The position numbers and the translations under genes are program-made. 34,231 nt of DNA, taken from NCBI GenBank assembly GCA_031292215.1, contig JARLHO010000152.1, positions 1 through 34,231 on the forward strand, in the 5' to 3' direction. This DNA is from Syntrophobacteraceae bacterium (GTDB lineage Bacteria > Desulfobacterota > Syntrophobacteria > Syntrophobacterales > Syntrophobacteraceae). Shown piece after piece: positions 7,003 through 15,591 of the stretch (position 1 is its first letter; every line of letters starts with the position of its first letter). The notes beneath the pieces were generated by a model. That model made no database searches and was not told the origin of the DNA. It saw only the letters and a list, made by a program, of their open reading frames with translations.

Positions 7003-9159
7003 CTATTTCCTGCGCTCGGCGATCATCTCGGCAATATGTTTAACCTCGACTTTGCCGCCTCTTTGCTCCATTCCGCCCTTCAACTGCAAAACGCACCCCG
7101 GACAGTCGGTAACAAGCGCTGTTGCGCCGCAATCGGCCACATTGTCTAGTTTTCTTTTGAGCAGTTCGGCCGATATCTCGGGAAAATCGAGGGAAAAGGA
7201 GCCCCCGAACCCGCAGCACACCTCCTCCTCTTTGGTCCTCACATACTCCACCCCGGCAAGGGAAAGAAGCTCCCGAGGCTCTTTGGTTACTCCCTGCCCG
7301 CGGCAAAGGTGGCACGGGGCGTGATAGGCCGTTTTGCCTCCTCCTGCCGACCGGAACTCTCCCGGATCGACTCGTAGCACCTTGGTCATAAATGAGCTGA
7401 AATCGATCACCTTGTCCTGTAACTGGGCCGCCTTGACGCCCAGGAGAGGTTCATCTGCCAGAAGGTCCGCGTAGTCCTTAAGATGGGAACCGCAGGAGGC
7501 GCAAAGCGTTATCACGTAATCGAACTGAGCTGGATCGACGGCTTTTAAGTTTTGTATGGCGACAAGCCTTGCGGTTTCCTTTTCTCCCGCCATGAGCGCC
7601 GGCAGGCCGCAGCAACTCTGTTCCATGGGATATTCGAACCGGACATCGTACCCCCTGCACGCGTCCAAAAGAGCCTGCCCCTGCTCGGGGTAGACAAAAT
7701 CGGTGAGACACCCTCCAAAAAGAGCAACTCTTAAGCGGGGATTTTCAATCCTTGGGTTTATCTTTTCCCACTGGTCCCTTAGCGGGACTTTTGCCAGCGC
7801 CGGCAGCCTGCGAAACCGGTGCTCCTCGGTAAAAAATAACGGCAGATGGCGTAAAAACCGCCCTTCGACAACCGGCGCCTGCGCAAGCGAACCGCTTCGA
7901 AGCAAAAAGTGAAAGAGCCTCCGGTTCTCAAGAGTCCTTTTGAGCAGTACGTTTTTTAGCGGCTTTGGCCCCTCCACCTCGAGAATGGCGCGGTGGACTT
8001 CCTTTATCAGCCTCGGCAGGTCGATGCCGGCAGGGCACACCGACTTGCACGCCCGGCAGTTGAGGCAGTTTTTAACGATTGCCCGCGCGTTCTCGCGTCC
8101 GTGGTAGAAGTAGGTCAAAATGAGTCCTATGGCGCCAATATAGACGTGGCCATAGTTGTGGCCGCCGACAAGCTTGTAGATCGGGCAGACGTTTGCGCAC
8201 CCCCCGCATCGGATGCACCGTAGCGCCTGCGAAAAGATCGGGTCTTTGGCCAGCGCGAGCCTTCCGTTGTCCAAGAAAACGATGTGCATGATTTTCCGGG
8301 ACCCGGGCGCGGATTTACATTCGACAGAGCCGGTGATCCAGGTGACGTAGTTCGAGATGAGCTGGCCGGTGGCATTGCGGGGAAGGGCCGAAAGGATCCT
8401 CATGGCCGATGTGACGTCGGGAACGAGTTTATCCACACCCACCAAAGCGACGTGAACACGCGGAAGAGTCGTCACAAGCCGCCCGTTGCCCTCGTTTGTA
8501 ACCAACCCGATGGCGCCGTTTTGCGCGATGGCGAAATTTGCCCCGCTTATCCCCATGTCGGCTTCCAAAAATTTGCGCCGAAGCTCGTTTCTCGCCACCT
8601 CCACCATTGCGCCGATGTCGTCCGGGTCCATCTCCTGTCCGGTCACCTTCGTAAAAAGCTCGGCTACGTCTCGGCGGGACAAATGAATTGCGGGCATCAC
8701 CATATGAGACGGCCCTTCTCCCCGGAGCTGGATAATCCACTCCCCGAGGTCGGTCTCGCTCACAACGTATCCCGCCCGCTCCAGGTGAGCGTTTAAAAAG
8801 GTCTCCTCGGCGGTCATCGATTTACTCTTTACGATCCGCTTAACGCCGTTTTCTTCGGCAATCGATGCGATGATCGAATTGGCCTCGAAGGCCGTCCGGG
8901 CAAAATGTACCACGGCCCCGGCTTCTTTGGCCCGCGCGGTGAATTCTTCGAGCATCTCCTCGATTTTGGGGATCGAGTCGTCTTTTCCCCTGGCTATTTC
9001 AGCCGCCAGGCAATCGAAGTCGATTCCCGAAAATGCGTTGGCGCGCGATTGGGGGTAAGCGCTTGCAAAGGCATCGAGTGTGGCGCCCAGGAATTTGTTT
9101 GCAAGAGCGCGCTTGAGATCCAATTTATATGTCTTTACGTCTCCGGGTGTCTTTATCAC
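7003..9159 (-). CDS. Fused LutB-LutA type L-lactate oxidation iron-sulfur protein
   Basis: A 718-residue protein. The GTG start at 9159 overlaps the preceding LutC stop (GTGA) with GGAGG seven bases before it; the longer frame upstream is only lutC in another frame. Residues about 40-290 form a LUD/LutB domain with NGAIGLVTNEGNGR. Two 4Fe-4S motifs follow: CIRCGGCANVCP (315-326) and CLNCRACKSVCP (365-376). From about 470 there are two Cys-rich CCG domains as in LutA/GlpC/HdrB: FGGCLTDFVYP, EQSCCGLPA, CHLCRGQG, CCGFGGSF and CPGCVLQ. LutABC oxidises L-lactate to pyruvate; the A-B fusion is known from Desulfovibrio (LldEF). It is translationally coupled to LutC, and this pair lies opposite GlcDF. 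The electron acceptor is not in the window. Confidence 0.9.
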   Translation of the reverse strand: MIKTPGDVKTYKLDLKRALANKFLGATLDAFASAYPQSRANAFSGIDFDCLAAEIARGKDDSIPKIEEMLEEFTARAKEAGAVVHFARTAFEANSIIASIAEENGVKRIVKSKSMTAEETFLNAHLERAGYVVSETDLGEWIIQLRGEGPSHMVMPAIHLSRRDVAELFTKVTGQEMDPDDIGAMVEVARNELRRKFLEADMGISGANFAIAQNGAIGLVTNEGNGRLVTTLPRVHVALVGVDKLVPDVTSAMRILSALPRNATGQLISNYVTWITGSVECKSAPGSRKIMHIVFLDNGRLALAKDPIFSQALRCIRCGGCANVCPIYKLVGGHNYGHVYIGAIGLILTYFYHGRENARAIVKNCLNCRACKSVCPAGIDLPRLIKEVHRAILEVEGPKPLKNVLLKRTLENRRLFHFLLRSGSLAQAPVVEGRFLRHLPLFFTEEHRFRRLPALAKVPLRDQWEKINPRIENPRLRVALFGGCLTDFVYPEQGQALLDACRGYDVRFEYPMEQSCCGLPALMAGEKETARLVAIQNLKAVDPAQFDYVITLCASCGSHLKDYADLLADEPLLGVKAAQLQDKVIDFSSFMTKVLRVDPGEFRSAGGGKTAYHAPCHLCRGQGVTKEPRELLSLAGVEYVRTKEEEVCCGFGGSFSLDFPEISAELLKRKLDNVADCGATALVTDCPGCVLQLKGGMEQRGGKVEVKHIAEMIAERRK

Positions 9160-9713
9160 TGCCCGTCCTCCCCGATGATCAGGACATGCAATTCCCGCGG
9201 ACCATGCACCCCAATGGTTAGCACTCTTTCGATATCCGCCGTGCGGCTTGCCCCGCTGATAAAGGCCAGGTAGCCGTGGGAAGCTTTCATCATCTTGGAG
9301 AGCTCTTTTTCGATTGTCCCGGCATCCGGGGCGATCCGCGATTTCTTGATAAACGCCACGTGGGTCTCGCACAGCATGGACGCCAGGCGAATGTCCTCGG
9401 ATTTAGAATCCATTACCAGCGTGCCGGTTTGGGCGATACCCCAGTCGGCGCCGGTAAGTCCGGTGCTTATCCTGCCGGCTGTTTCCCGCAGCTCCCCGCA
9501 GATAAGCTCGATCCCTTTGGCCCGGCACACCTCCAAAAGACGATCCCGTTCCTTTCCCTGTATGCCCGGCGCAGCAAGGGTATCACCGCCTTGTTTTACA
9601 GTGATATCGGCCGCATATTCGAAGACTGCGGCCAGATCCTTTGCTTCTGCCACTACGGTCTGAACGGATCTCGCCCTTTCGGCGAATTGCGCTGTGCTGT
9701 CCTCTTTGGCCAT
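9156..9713 (-). CDS. lutC: LutC-like lactate utilisation protein (LUD domain)
   Basis: A 185-residue LUD-domain (DUF162/YkgG) protein, the small subunit of the LutABC/LldEFG L-lactate oxidation system. Family motifs are visible in the middle and C-terminal parts: GADWGIAQTGTLVMDS (about 105-120), HVAFIKKSRI and the terminal SRTADIERVLTIGVHGPRE. The ATG at 9713 is taken as start because the sequence becomes family-like there and a weak AGGGG precedes it; the open frame runs far upstream without sense. Its TGA overlaps the GTG of the LutBA fusion by four bases (GTGA), indicating coupled translation. It is first in a two-gene minus operon divergent from glcD. Cytosolic and soluble, it carries no Fe-S cysteines itself. 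Confidence 0.88.
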   Translation of the reverse strand: MAKEDSTAQFAERARSVQTVVAEAKDLAAVFEYAADITVKQGGDTLAAPGIQGKERDRLLEVCRAKGIELICGELRETAGRISTGLTGADWGIAQTGTLVMDSKSEDIRLASMLCETHVAFIKKSRIAPDAGTIEKELSKMMKASHGYLAFISGASRTADIERVLTIGVHGPRELHVLIIGEDGQ

Positions 9714-9857
9714 TGGTAACCCCTGATTATTTGTTTTTCTTTTGCCGACGCCAAGAGCGCCGCGCCTATTATAATCGATTGTCGCAGAAAAGTCGGTTAT
9801 TATCATACCTTGCAAGAACCAATCGATGCCCCTTACTTCCGATTGCCGGGGACTAAG
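9714..9857. promoter_or_regulatory. Divergent promoter region of the lactate/glycolate oxidation cluster
   Basis: The 144-bp gap between the divergent lutC and glcD starts contains the palindrome ATTATAAT (9768-9775), which reads TATAAT on both strands. It also holds a plus-strand pair TTGTCG (9779-9784) and TATCAT (9801-9806) with a 16-bp spacer. Expression of both arms from a shared control site would make physiological sense. The exact boxes are uncertain. Confidence 0.45.
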
Positions 9858-11240
9858 ATGAGTAAAAACATTATCTTGAAAGAATTCGAAAGAATTTTGG
9901 GAAAAGACAACGTCTTTACCGAAGAAGCCGACCGCCACGGCTACTCCTATGACGCGGCGGTCCTCGATCCCTGCCTTCCAGCTTATGTCCTTAGGCCTGG
10001 GTCCACTGACGCGCTCGGAGCCGCGGTGCGGATCTGCAACGAAAACCGGCTGCCGCTTACCGTACGGGGCGCCGGGACCAATTTGAGCGGAGGAACGATC
10101 CCCCAAACCGGCGGCGTCGTGATCCTTACCAACGCCTTGAATGAAATCCTGGAAATTAACGAACGGGACCTCTATGCGGTCGTGCAACCCGGGGTCGTGA
10201 CGGCCAAATTCGCTGCGGCCGTCGAATCCCTCGGCCTCTTCTATCCCCCGGACCCCGGCAGCCAGGCCGTTTCCACCCTGGGGGGAAATGTTGCGGAAAA
10301 CGCCGGGGGACTTCGCGGGCTGCGCTACGGGGTAACACGCGACTATGTCATGGGCCTCGAATTTTTCGATCCCAACGGGGAGACGGTAAAAACCGGGGCG
10401 CGAACGGTTAAATGTGTAACCGGTTACAACCTGGGCGGCCTGCTCGTGGGATCGGAAGGGACCCTGGGGGTCTTTAGCCGCATTACGCTAAAACTCATAC
10501 CCATGCCCGCAGCCAAAAAAGCAATGATGGCGGTATTTTCCGATGTGTCCGGGGCCTCCGAGACCGTCTCGGCGATCATTGCCGACAGGATCGTTCCGGT
10601 TACCCTCGAATTCATGGACAATTTCACGATCCGGGCGGTCGAGGATTTTAGCCGCGTAGGACTGCCTGTAGAAGCCGCGGCCCTTCTGCTGATCGAAGTG
10701 GACGGCCATCCCGCGCAGGTCGAAGAAGAAGCCGCAAGGGTCGAGGCGATCTGCAGGAAAATGGGCGTCATGACCATTCGTGTCGCAAAGGATGCCGCCG
10801 AGCGCGACAAGGTGTGGGAGGCGCGCCGCGCCGCCCTTTCGGCTCTTTCGCGCATCCGGCCCACCACCGTTTTGGAAGACGCGACAGTGCCCCGCAGCAA
10901 GGTGCCCGCTATGATTCGCGCGATTACGGAGATCGGCCGCCAATACGACCTGCAGATCGGGACCTTCGGTCATGCCGGGGATGGAAATCTGCACCCGACC
11001 ATCCTTAGCGACCGCCGCGACAAGGAAGCGTGGGGGAGAGTGGAGATGGCAATTGACGCCATTTTCGAAAAAGCCCTCGAACTGGGAGGAACACTTTCCG
11101 GTGAGCATGGGATAGGAAAGGCCAAATCCAAATACCTGGAAAAGGAAATCGGTCGTCCCGCAATTGTGTACTCGCGCCGCATAAAGGCCGCACTCGATCC
11201 CAATAATATCTTCAACCCCGGAAAGATCATTGGAGGGTGA
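9858..11240 (+). CDS. glcD: GlcD-like FAD-linked oxidase (D-lactate/glycolate dehydrogenase)
   Basis: A 460-residue flavoprotein of the VAO/PCMH family oxidising a 2-hydroxy acid (D-lactate or glycolate) to the 2-oxo acid. The FAD-binding domain (about 35-215) shows GAGTNLSGG, PPDPGSQ..STLGGNVAENAGG and VTGYNLGGLLVGSEGTLG. The FAD-oxidase C-terminal domain (about 220-458) ends with FGHAGDGNLHP and LSGEHGIGKAK, carrying catalytic or metal-binding histidines. Length matches GlcD and Dld2-type enzymes. The ATG at 9858 gives the usual family N-terminus; an ATG at 9810 in frame would add 16 residues. Its TGA lies two bases before the preferred glcF start, so the pair is a tight operon. Substrate cannot be fixed from sequence; the Lut neighbour favours lactate. 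Confidence 0.92.
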   Translation: MSKNIILKEFERILGKDNVFTEEADRHGYSYDAAVLDPCLPAYVLRPGSTDALGAAVRICNENRLPLTVRGAGTNLSGGTIPQTGGVVILTNALNEILEINERDLYAVVQPGVVTAKFAAAVESLGLFYPPDPGSQAVSTLGGNVAENAGGLRGLRYGVTRDYVMGLEFFDPNGETVKTGARTVKCVTGYNLGGLLVGSEGTLGVFSRITLKLIPMPAAKKAMMAVFSDVSGASETVSAIIADRIVPVTLEFMDNFTIRAVEDFSRVGLPVEAAALLLIEVDGHPAQVEEEAARVEAICRKMGVMTIRVAKDAAERDKVWEARRAALSALSRIRPTTVLEDATVPRSKVPAMIRAITEIGRQYDLQIGTFGHAGDGNLHPTILSDRRDKEAWGRVEMAIDAIFEKALELGGTLSGEHGIGKAKSKYLEKEIGRPAIVYSRRIKAALDPNNIFNPGKIIGG

Positions 11241-11242
11241 GC

Positions 11243-12538
11243 GTGTACGACATGAAAAGGCTGGCCGATCTGGTCAAAAGCCTCGAAGTTCAGCTTGTGG
11301 TTTGCATGCGATGCGGGATGTGCCAGGCGGTTTGTCCGCTTTTTGCCGAAACGGGGCGGGAAGCCGATGTGGCGCGCGGGAAACTGGCGCTCTTAGACGG
11401 CCTTATCCACGAGATGTTCAAAGACCCCGAAGGTGTAGCCGAACGGCTCTCACGCTGCCTTCTGTGCGGCTCGTGCGCCGCCAACTGCCCGAGCGGCGTG
11501 AAAGTGCTCGATATTTTCTTTAAAGCCAGGGTCATTCTTACCGGCTATATGGGGCTAAATCCCGTAAAAAGAGCGATCTTTCGCGGCATGCTGGCCCATC
11601 CGAAATTTTTCGACAGCCTCCTTGGCTCGGCATCCGTTCTCCAGAAGATTTTTCTTGTGCCCCGTGACGATTTCTCCGGCCTTTCCTGCGCAAGGTTTGC
11701 CATCCCGGGTTTAGATCGGAGCGTAAAGGCCCTTGCGCCCGTTTCTTTTAGAACGAGCGTTGGCCGTGTCCAAACCGATGGCGCCTCAGGACTTAAAGTG
11801 GCCTTTTTCGTGGGCTGCATGATCGATAAAATATATCCCGAAATCGGCCATGCTGTCTTTAGCGCGCTGGCTCGCAACGGGGCCTCCCTGTTCATGCCCG
11901 ATGAGCAGGGGTGTTGCGGCATACCCGCGCTTGCCTCTGGAGACATCGACACTTTTCGAAAACTCGTGCTATTTAATCTCGAAAGGTTTGATCCAAACGG
12001 ATTTGATTTTCTCGTGACCGCCTGCGCCACATGCACCTCCACAATCAGAAAGCTTTGGCCCCAATTTGCCGAGCCGTTTAGCGGGGCGCAAAAAACGCGG
12101 ATAAACGAACTTGCTGAAAAGACACTAGATATTAGCCAGTTTCTGATCGATAAGGCAAATATCGCCGAGCCGGTCTCTTTCCCCGGAGATAGAACCCTTA
12201 TAACTTACCACGATCCCTGCCATCTGAAAAAATCCCTCGGCGTATCGGCCCAGCCCCGGGCCCTCATCCGCTCAAACCCCGCGTATGCTTTAAAGGAAAT
12301 GAACGAAGCCGACCGGTGCTGCGGTTGCGGAGGAAGTTTTAACGTCCAGTATCACCCGATTTCCGCTTCTATTGGTAAGCGCAAGTGTGAGGCGATAATC
12401 GACTCGGGGTGCCAAACGGTTGCAACCAGTTGCCCGGCTTGCATGTTCCAGATAAGCGATATGCTCGCCGGAGCCGGCAGCAACATCCAGGTAAAACACG
12501 CCGTGGAAATCTATGCGGAAGCGATTGCTAAAAAGTAA
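11243..12538 (+). CDS. glcF: GlcF-like iron-sulfur subunit of glycolate/D-lactate oxidase
   Basis: A 431-residue electron-transfer partner of GlcD. Two 4Fe-4S motifs open the protein: CMRCGMCQAVCP (about 20-31) and CLLCGSCAANCPSG (about 73-86). Two CCG Cys-rich domains follow, with FVGCMIDKIYP, EQGCCGIPA, ACATCTS, HDPCHLKKS, CCGCGGSFN and SCPACMFQ. GTG at 11243 is preferred as start because GGAGG (11232-11236) lies six bases upstream. The alternative GTG at 11237 would overlap the glcD stop but abuts the ribosome site. The protein accepts electrons from the flavin and probably passes them to a quinone or HdrD-like partner; it is cytosolic or membrane-peripheral with no transmembrane helix. 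Followed by a perfect palindrome that may end the transcript. Confidence 0.9.
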   Translation: MYDMKRLADLVKSLEVQLVVCMRCGMCQAVCPLFAETGREADVARGKLALLDGLIHEMFKDPEGVAERLSRCLLCGSCAANCPSGVKVLDIFFKARVILTGYMGLNPVKRAIFRGMLAHPKFFDSLLGSASVLQKIFLVPRDDFSGLSCARFAIPGLDRSVKALAPVSFRTSVGRVQTDGASGLKVAFFVGCMIDKIYPEIGHAVFSALARNGASLFMPDEQGCCGIPALASGDIDTFRKLVLFNLERFDPNGFDFLVTACATCTSTIRKLWPQFAEPFSGAQKTRINELAEKTLDISQFLIDKANIAEPVSFPGDRTLITYHDPCHLKKSLGVSAQPRALIRSNPAYALKEMNEADRCCGCGGSFNVQYHPISASIGKRKCEAIIDSGCQTVATSCPACMFQISDMLAGAGSNIQVKHAVEIYAEAIAKK

Positions 12539-12568
12539 GGCTTAGCGCTAAGCCTGGAGCAGGTTTTT
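12538..12568 (+). terminator. Perfect 18-bp palindrome and T-run after glcF
   Basis: AGGCTTAGCGCTAAGCCT (12538-12555) is a perfect palindrome beginning at the last base of the glcF stop codon, followed 8 bases later by TTTTT (12564-12568). It could be a hairpin terminator with a tight loop or a dimeric regulator site. Confidence 0.5.
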
Positions 12569-12851
12569 ACACTGGAAAACATCAGTGAAAAGCAGGACAA
12601 TTTGTTGTAAAGTAACTGTCTAAGGGGCTTATGCCGCAAGCGGCACATTGCCGGAAGAAATTATGGAAACATTTTTCAAAAAGGGGAGGTTTTCATTTTT
12701 TTTCCGGACACGCTGCCTGATTCAGGGCTATCTCGGACACTGCGACATAAGTTATACTGTAATTTATACGGCGACAAATCCGGCGCGGTTGGAGAGATTA
12801 TCGAGCTGAGGTGGCATTAAAGCGCTCAATAATAAAAGATGGCTGCAATAA
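12569..12851. other. Upstream region of the restriction-modification genes
   Basis: An AT-richer stretch before vsr. It holds an inverted repeat TGCCGC-AA-GCGGCA (12632-12645), T-runs near 12690-12702 and TATACT-like hexamers near 12750, but no promoter pair was strong enough to call. No gene was seen. Confidence 0.4.
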
Positions 12852-13316
12852 ATGACCGATAGGGTTTCTCCAAAAATACGTAGCGCCATAATGGCGAGTG
12901 TCAATAGCAAGAATACCGGGGCGGAACTTAAAGTAAGAGATATGCTTCATCGATCGGGTTATCGGTATAGATTGCATAGACATGATCTCGCTGGATCGCC
13001 CGACATCGTTTTTTCGAGAAAACGTAAGGCTATCTTCGTCCACGGTTGTTTTTGGCATGGCCATGGCTGTCGCTGGGGTCAGTTACCTAAGAGCAGAGTC
13101 GATTATTGGGCTCCCAAGATCGAGGCAAACAAACGCAGGGACGAAAGAAACTTTGCCGACCTAAGAAGTATCGGATGGGATGCTATCGTCGTTTGGCAAT
13201 GCGAATTACGCGAACCGGAGGCCATCCTATCCAAAATGGTCGGATTCTTGGAAAAGGATTCTTTCGGCGAGAAACAATTCCACAATAGACAACAAGCAAG
13301 AAACGAAAAAGAATAA
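12852..13316 (+). CDS. vsr: Very short patch repair endonuclease Vsr
   Basis: A 154-residue Vsr endonuclease that nicks beside T:G mismatches created when 5-methylcytosine deaminates, preventing C-to-T mutation at sites of the partner methyltransferase. Residues align position for position with the remembered E. coli enzyme: catalytic Asp51 in SPDIVF, His64 and His69 in VHGCFWH, and zinc ligands Cys66, His71, Cys73 and Cys117. Position 63 is Val where E. coli has Thr, common in homologues. It precedes the C5-cytosine methyltransferase by two bases, as usual for vsr-dcm pairs, and is the first gene of a three-gene restriction-modification operon. Confidence 0.95.
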   Translation: MTDRVSPKIRSAIMASVNSKNTGAELKVRDMLHRSGYRYRLHRHDLAGSPDIVFSRKRKAIFVHGCFWHGHGCRWGQLPKSRVDYWAPKIEANKRRDERNFADLRSIGWDAIVVWQCELREPEAILSKMVGFLEKDSFGEKQFHNRQQARNEKE

Positions 13317-13318
13317 AG

Positions 13319-14653
13319 ATGCAAAGACCTGTAGGGATAGACCTTTTTGCCGGAGCGGGCGGATTAAGTCTCGGGTTCGAACAAGCCGGATTCGATGTAG
13401 TCGCTGCTGTCGAAATAGATCCGATCCACGCCGCTGTGCACAAATTCAATTTTCCAGATTGCACGATGATTCCAAAGTCGGTTATCGGTCTCAGCGGCAA
13501 CGATATCAGGAAGACCACGAAGCTCGGTTCCCGTCGTGTAGATATAGTTTTCGGAGGCGCTCCCTGCCAGGGTTTTTCGCTGATCGGCCAACGGGCATTG
13601 GACGACCCGCGAAACGCTCTCGTTCGCGAGTTCGTGCGTATCGTCGCCGAACTCGATGCTTCTTATTTTGTCTTCGAGAATGTTAAAGGGCTAGCCCTCG
13701 GGCAACACCAAAAGTTTCTCAATGAGCTAATTGAGGCATTCAATGCTATCGGTTATCGTCTCCGGTTGCCGTGGCAGGTCTTGAATGCGTCGTCCTATAA
13801 TGTCCCGCAACATAGGCAACGCCTGATCCTGCTTGGAGCAAAGAACGGATTGCGCCTTCCAACCTACCCTTCTCCCGTTACCGTTGCGGCGGGTTCGAAA
13901 AATGGCGTACTTCCGCTCGGCCCGTCCTGTAGGGAAGCCCTGGCCGATTTGCCTGAGGCCGAGGATTTCACCGATCTTCTTGACAGCGATTCCGTCGAGA
14001 CAAATGCATGGGGCGAACCGAGTGTTTACGCTCGTAGATTGCGCTGTCTTGACGACGATGCGTGGTTTTTCGGGTACCCGCGCATTTGGAACCCGAAAAA
14101 GCTTACGTCAAGCTTGCGAACCGTGCACACGGAAATTTCACGGCGGCGTTTCATAGAGGCGGTACCCGGCAGAATCGAGCCTATCTCGCGTTTCTTTCGC
14201 CTACCAGCTACGGGCGTATCGAATACCCTTCGTGCCGGTACCGATTCCGCGCGGGGTGCCTTCACGAGTCCTCGCCCCGTCCACTATGAGAAACCCCGAT
14301 GCATAACCGTTCGCGAGATGGCTCGACTCCACGGCTTTCCTGATTGGTTCCGCTTCAACAAAACCAAATGGCATGGTGCGCGGCAGATCGGAAACGCAGT
14401 GCCGCCACCTCTCGCTTTTGCTATCGCGACACAAATAATAAATGCTCTAGGGATAAGAGTGAAGAAGCCTCAAACGGTGATACGACTTGGCGACAGCGAT
14501 CTTCTTCGCATGGGTATGTCGCAAGCTTCGGCGTTTTGGGGAATTGCAGTTCCAATTGGACGACGTGATCGCAAAAGCGGAGCCAGGAAGAGAAAACAAG
14601 AGGAAACCGAAGCCGAACGACTCGCTGCGCTGGAGGCCGGATCATATGTCTAA
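13319..14653 (+). CDS. C5-cytosine DNA methyltransferase of a type II R-M system
   Basis: A 444-residue enzyme transferring methyl from S-adenosylmethionine to carbon 5 of cytosine. Conserved motifs appear in order: I (IDLFAGAGGLSLGF, 7-20), IV (GAPCQGFS with nucleophile Cys83), VI (FENVKGL, Glu120), VIII (QHRQRLILLG, about 164-173), a target-recognition region at about 190-340, IX (LRAGTDSARG) and X (RQIGNAVPPPLA near 366). It protects host DNA against the downstream nuclease. Its stop overlaps the endonuclease start by eight bases, so the methyltransferase is translated first. The recognition sequence cannot be read from the protein. Confidence 0.95.
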   Translation: MQRPVGIDLFAGAGGLSLGFEQAGFDVVAAVEIDPIHAAVHKFNFPDCTMIPKSVIGLSGNDIRKTTKLGSRRVDIVFGGAPCQGFSLIGQRALDDPRNALVREFVRIVAELDASYFVFENVKGLALGQHQKFLNELIEAFNAIGYRLRLPWQVLNASSYNVPQHRQRLILLGAKNGLRLPTYPSPVTVAAGSKNGVLPLGPSCREALADLPEAEDFTDLLDSDSVETNAWGEPSVYARRLRCLDDDAWFFGYPRIWNPKKLTSSLRTVHTEISRRRFIEAVPGRIEPISRFFRLPATGVSNTLRAGTDSARGAFTSPRPVHYEKPRCITVREMARLHGFPDWFRFNKTKWHGARQIGNAVPPPLAFAIATQIINALGIRVKKPQTVIRLGDSDLLRMGMSQASAFWGIAVPIGRRDRKSGARKRKQEETEAERLAALEAGSYV

Positions 14654-15455
14654 ACAGAAAAAGCAAAGCCGTTATAAGGCATTAATCGAGAAAATCTTTT
14701 TGGACCATTATTCAAATGGCGTGACTCAAGTGCCTTTTCAACGGGTGGACCTCGAAACTGCTGCGTCAGAGCTCGGCATCGTTTTACCGAAAAACCTCGG
14801 AGACATCATCTATTCGATACGGTATCGAACACCGATGCCCGATGCCGTTCTCGCAACACAACCCGAAGGAATGGAATGGATCATCGAGGGGGCTGGCGCC
14901 TCTTGCTATCTATTCAAGCTGGTTGGGGTCAATCGCATTCTCCCCAATCCGAATCTCGTTACTACCAAGATTCCAGACGCTACTCCGGAAATTATCGCTG
15001 CCAATGCGCTGACGGATGAGCAGGCTTTGCTTGCGAAAATTCGTTATAATCGCTTGATAGATCTCTTTTTGGGATTAGTTACCTACTCTTTACAAAATCA
15101 TTTGCGGACGAACGTTTCTGGAATAGGACAAATCGAGATTGACGAAATTTATGTAGGGATAGATCGGCACGGTTCTCAATATGTTCTTCCCATACAAGCG
15201 AAAGGAGGATGCGACCAATTGTCGGTCATTCAAACCAAACAAGATGTTAGTTGTTGTAAACATAAGTTCCCAACTCTCATATGTAGACCGATTTCCACTC
15301 AATTCATGGCAGACGATTTGATCGCTATATTTGAATTGACTATCGAGAAGGACGAAGTGCGAATAGTAGACGAACGGCACTATCGCCTCGTCCCGTCCGA
15401 TCAAATTAGCCCGAGTGAGCTTACGGAGTATCGGAACCGAGTACCCACAAGCTGA
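14646..15455 (+). CDS. Probable type II restriction endonuclease
   Basis: A 269-residue protein starting at ATG 14646 inside the last eight bases of the methyltransferase gene; the longer frame upstream is methyltransferase sequence in another frame. The likely catalytic core is EIDEIYVGID (164-173) followed by VLPIQAKGG (180-188), giving an acidic cluster then Q-x-K, a recognised variant of the PD-(D/E)XK nuclease signature. No membrane segment. Position directly after a C5 methyltransferase and Vsr makes a cognate restriction enzyme the best reading. Codon and base use are visibly AT-richer than in flanking metabolic genes, consistent with horizontal transfer. The target site is unknown, expected to match the methyltransferase. 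Confidence 0.82.
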   Translation: MSKQKKQSRYKALIEKIFLDHYSNGVTQVPFQRVDLETAASELGIVLPKNLGDIIYSIRYRTPMPDAVLATQPEGMEWIIEGAGASCYLFKLVGVNRILPNPNLVTTKIPDATPEIIAANALTDEQALLAKIRYNRLIDLFLGLVTYSLQNHLRTNVSGIGQIEIDEIYVGIDRHGSQYVLPIQAKGGCDQLSVIQTKQDVSCCKHKFPTLICRPISTQFMADDLIAIFELTIEKDEVRIVDERHYRLVPSDQISPSELTEYRNRVPTS

Positions 15456-15553
15456 GTAGTCGTTTCCAGACTCCAACCAGAACGGTCATCCTCTCGACCC
15501 GGTTATTTTTGCGCCGCAGGCAATAAAAAAGGTAGCATTGAAAGCCGTACAAG

Positions 15554-15567
15554 TTACGTACACGTAA
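15554..15567. repeat. Short inverted repeat TTACGT-AC-ACGTAA
   Basis: A perfect 6-bp inverted repeat with a 2-bp spacer lies in the convergent gap between the endonuclease gene and msrAB. Symmetry suggests a dimeric protein site, but its position downstream of both genes makes a promoter role unlikely. Confidence 0.3.
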
Positions 15568-15591
15568 ATATTGAGCAGTGCTGTAGAACTT

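Noticed and set aside
15554-15567. Operator for msrAB or the R-M operon at the TTACGT inverted repeat
   Set aside because: It lies downstream of both convergent genes, so a promoter-control role is unlikely; kept only as a short repeat.
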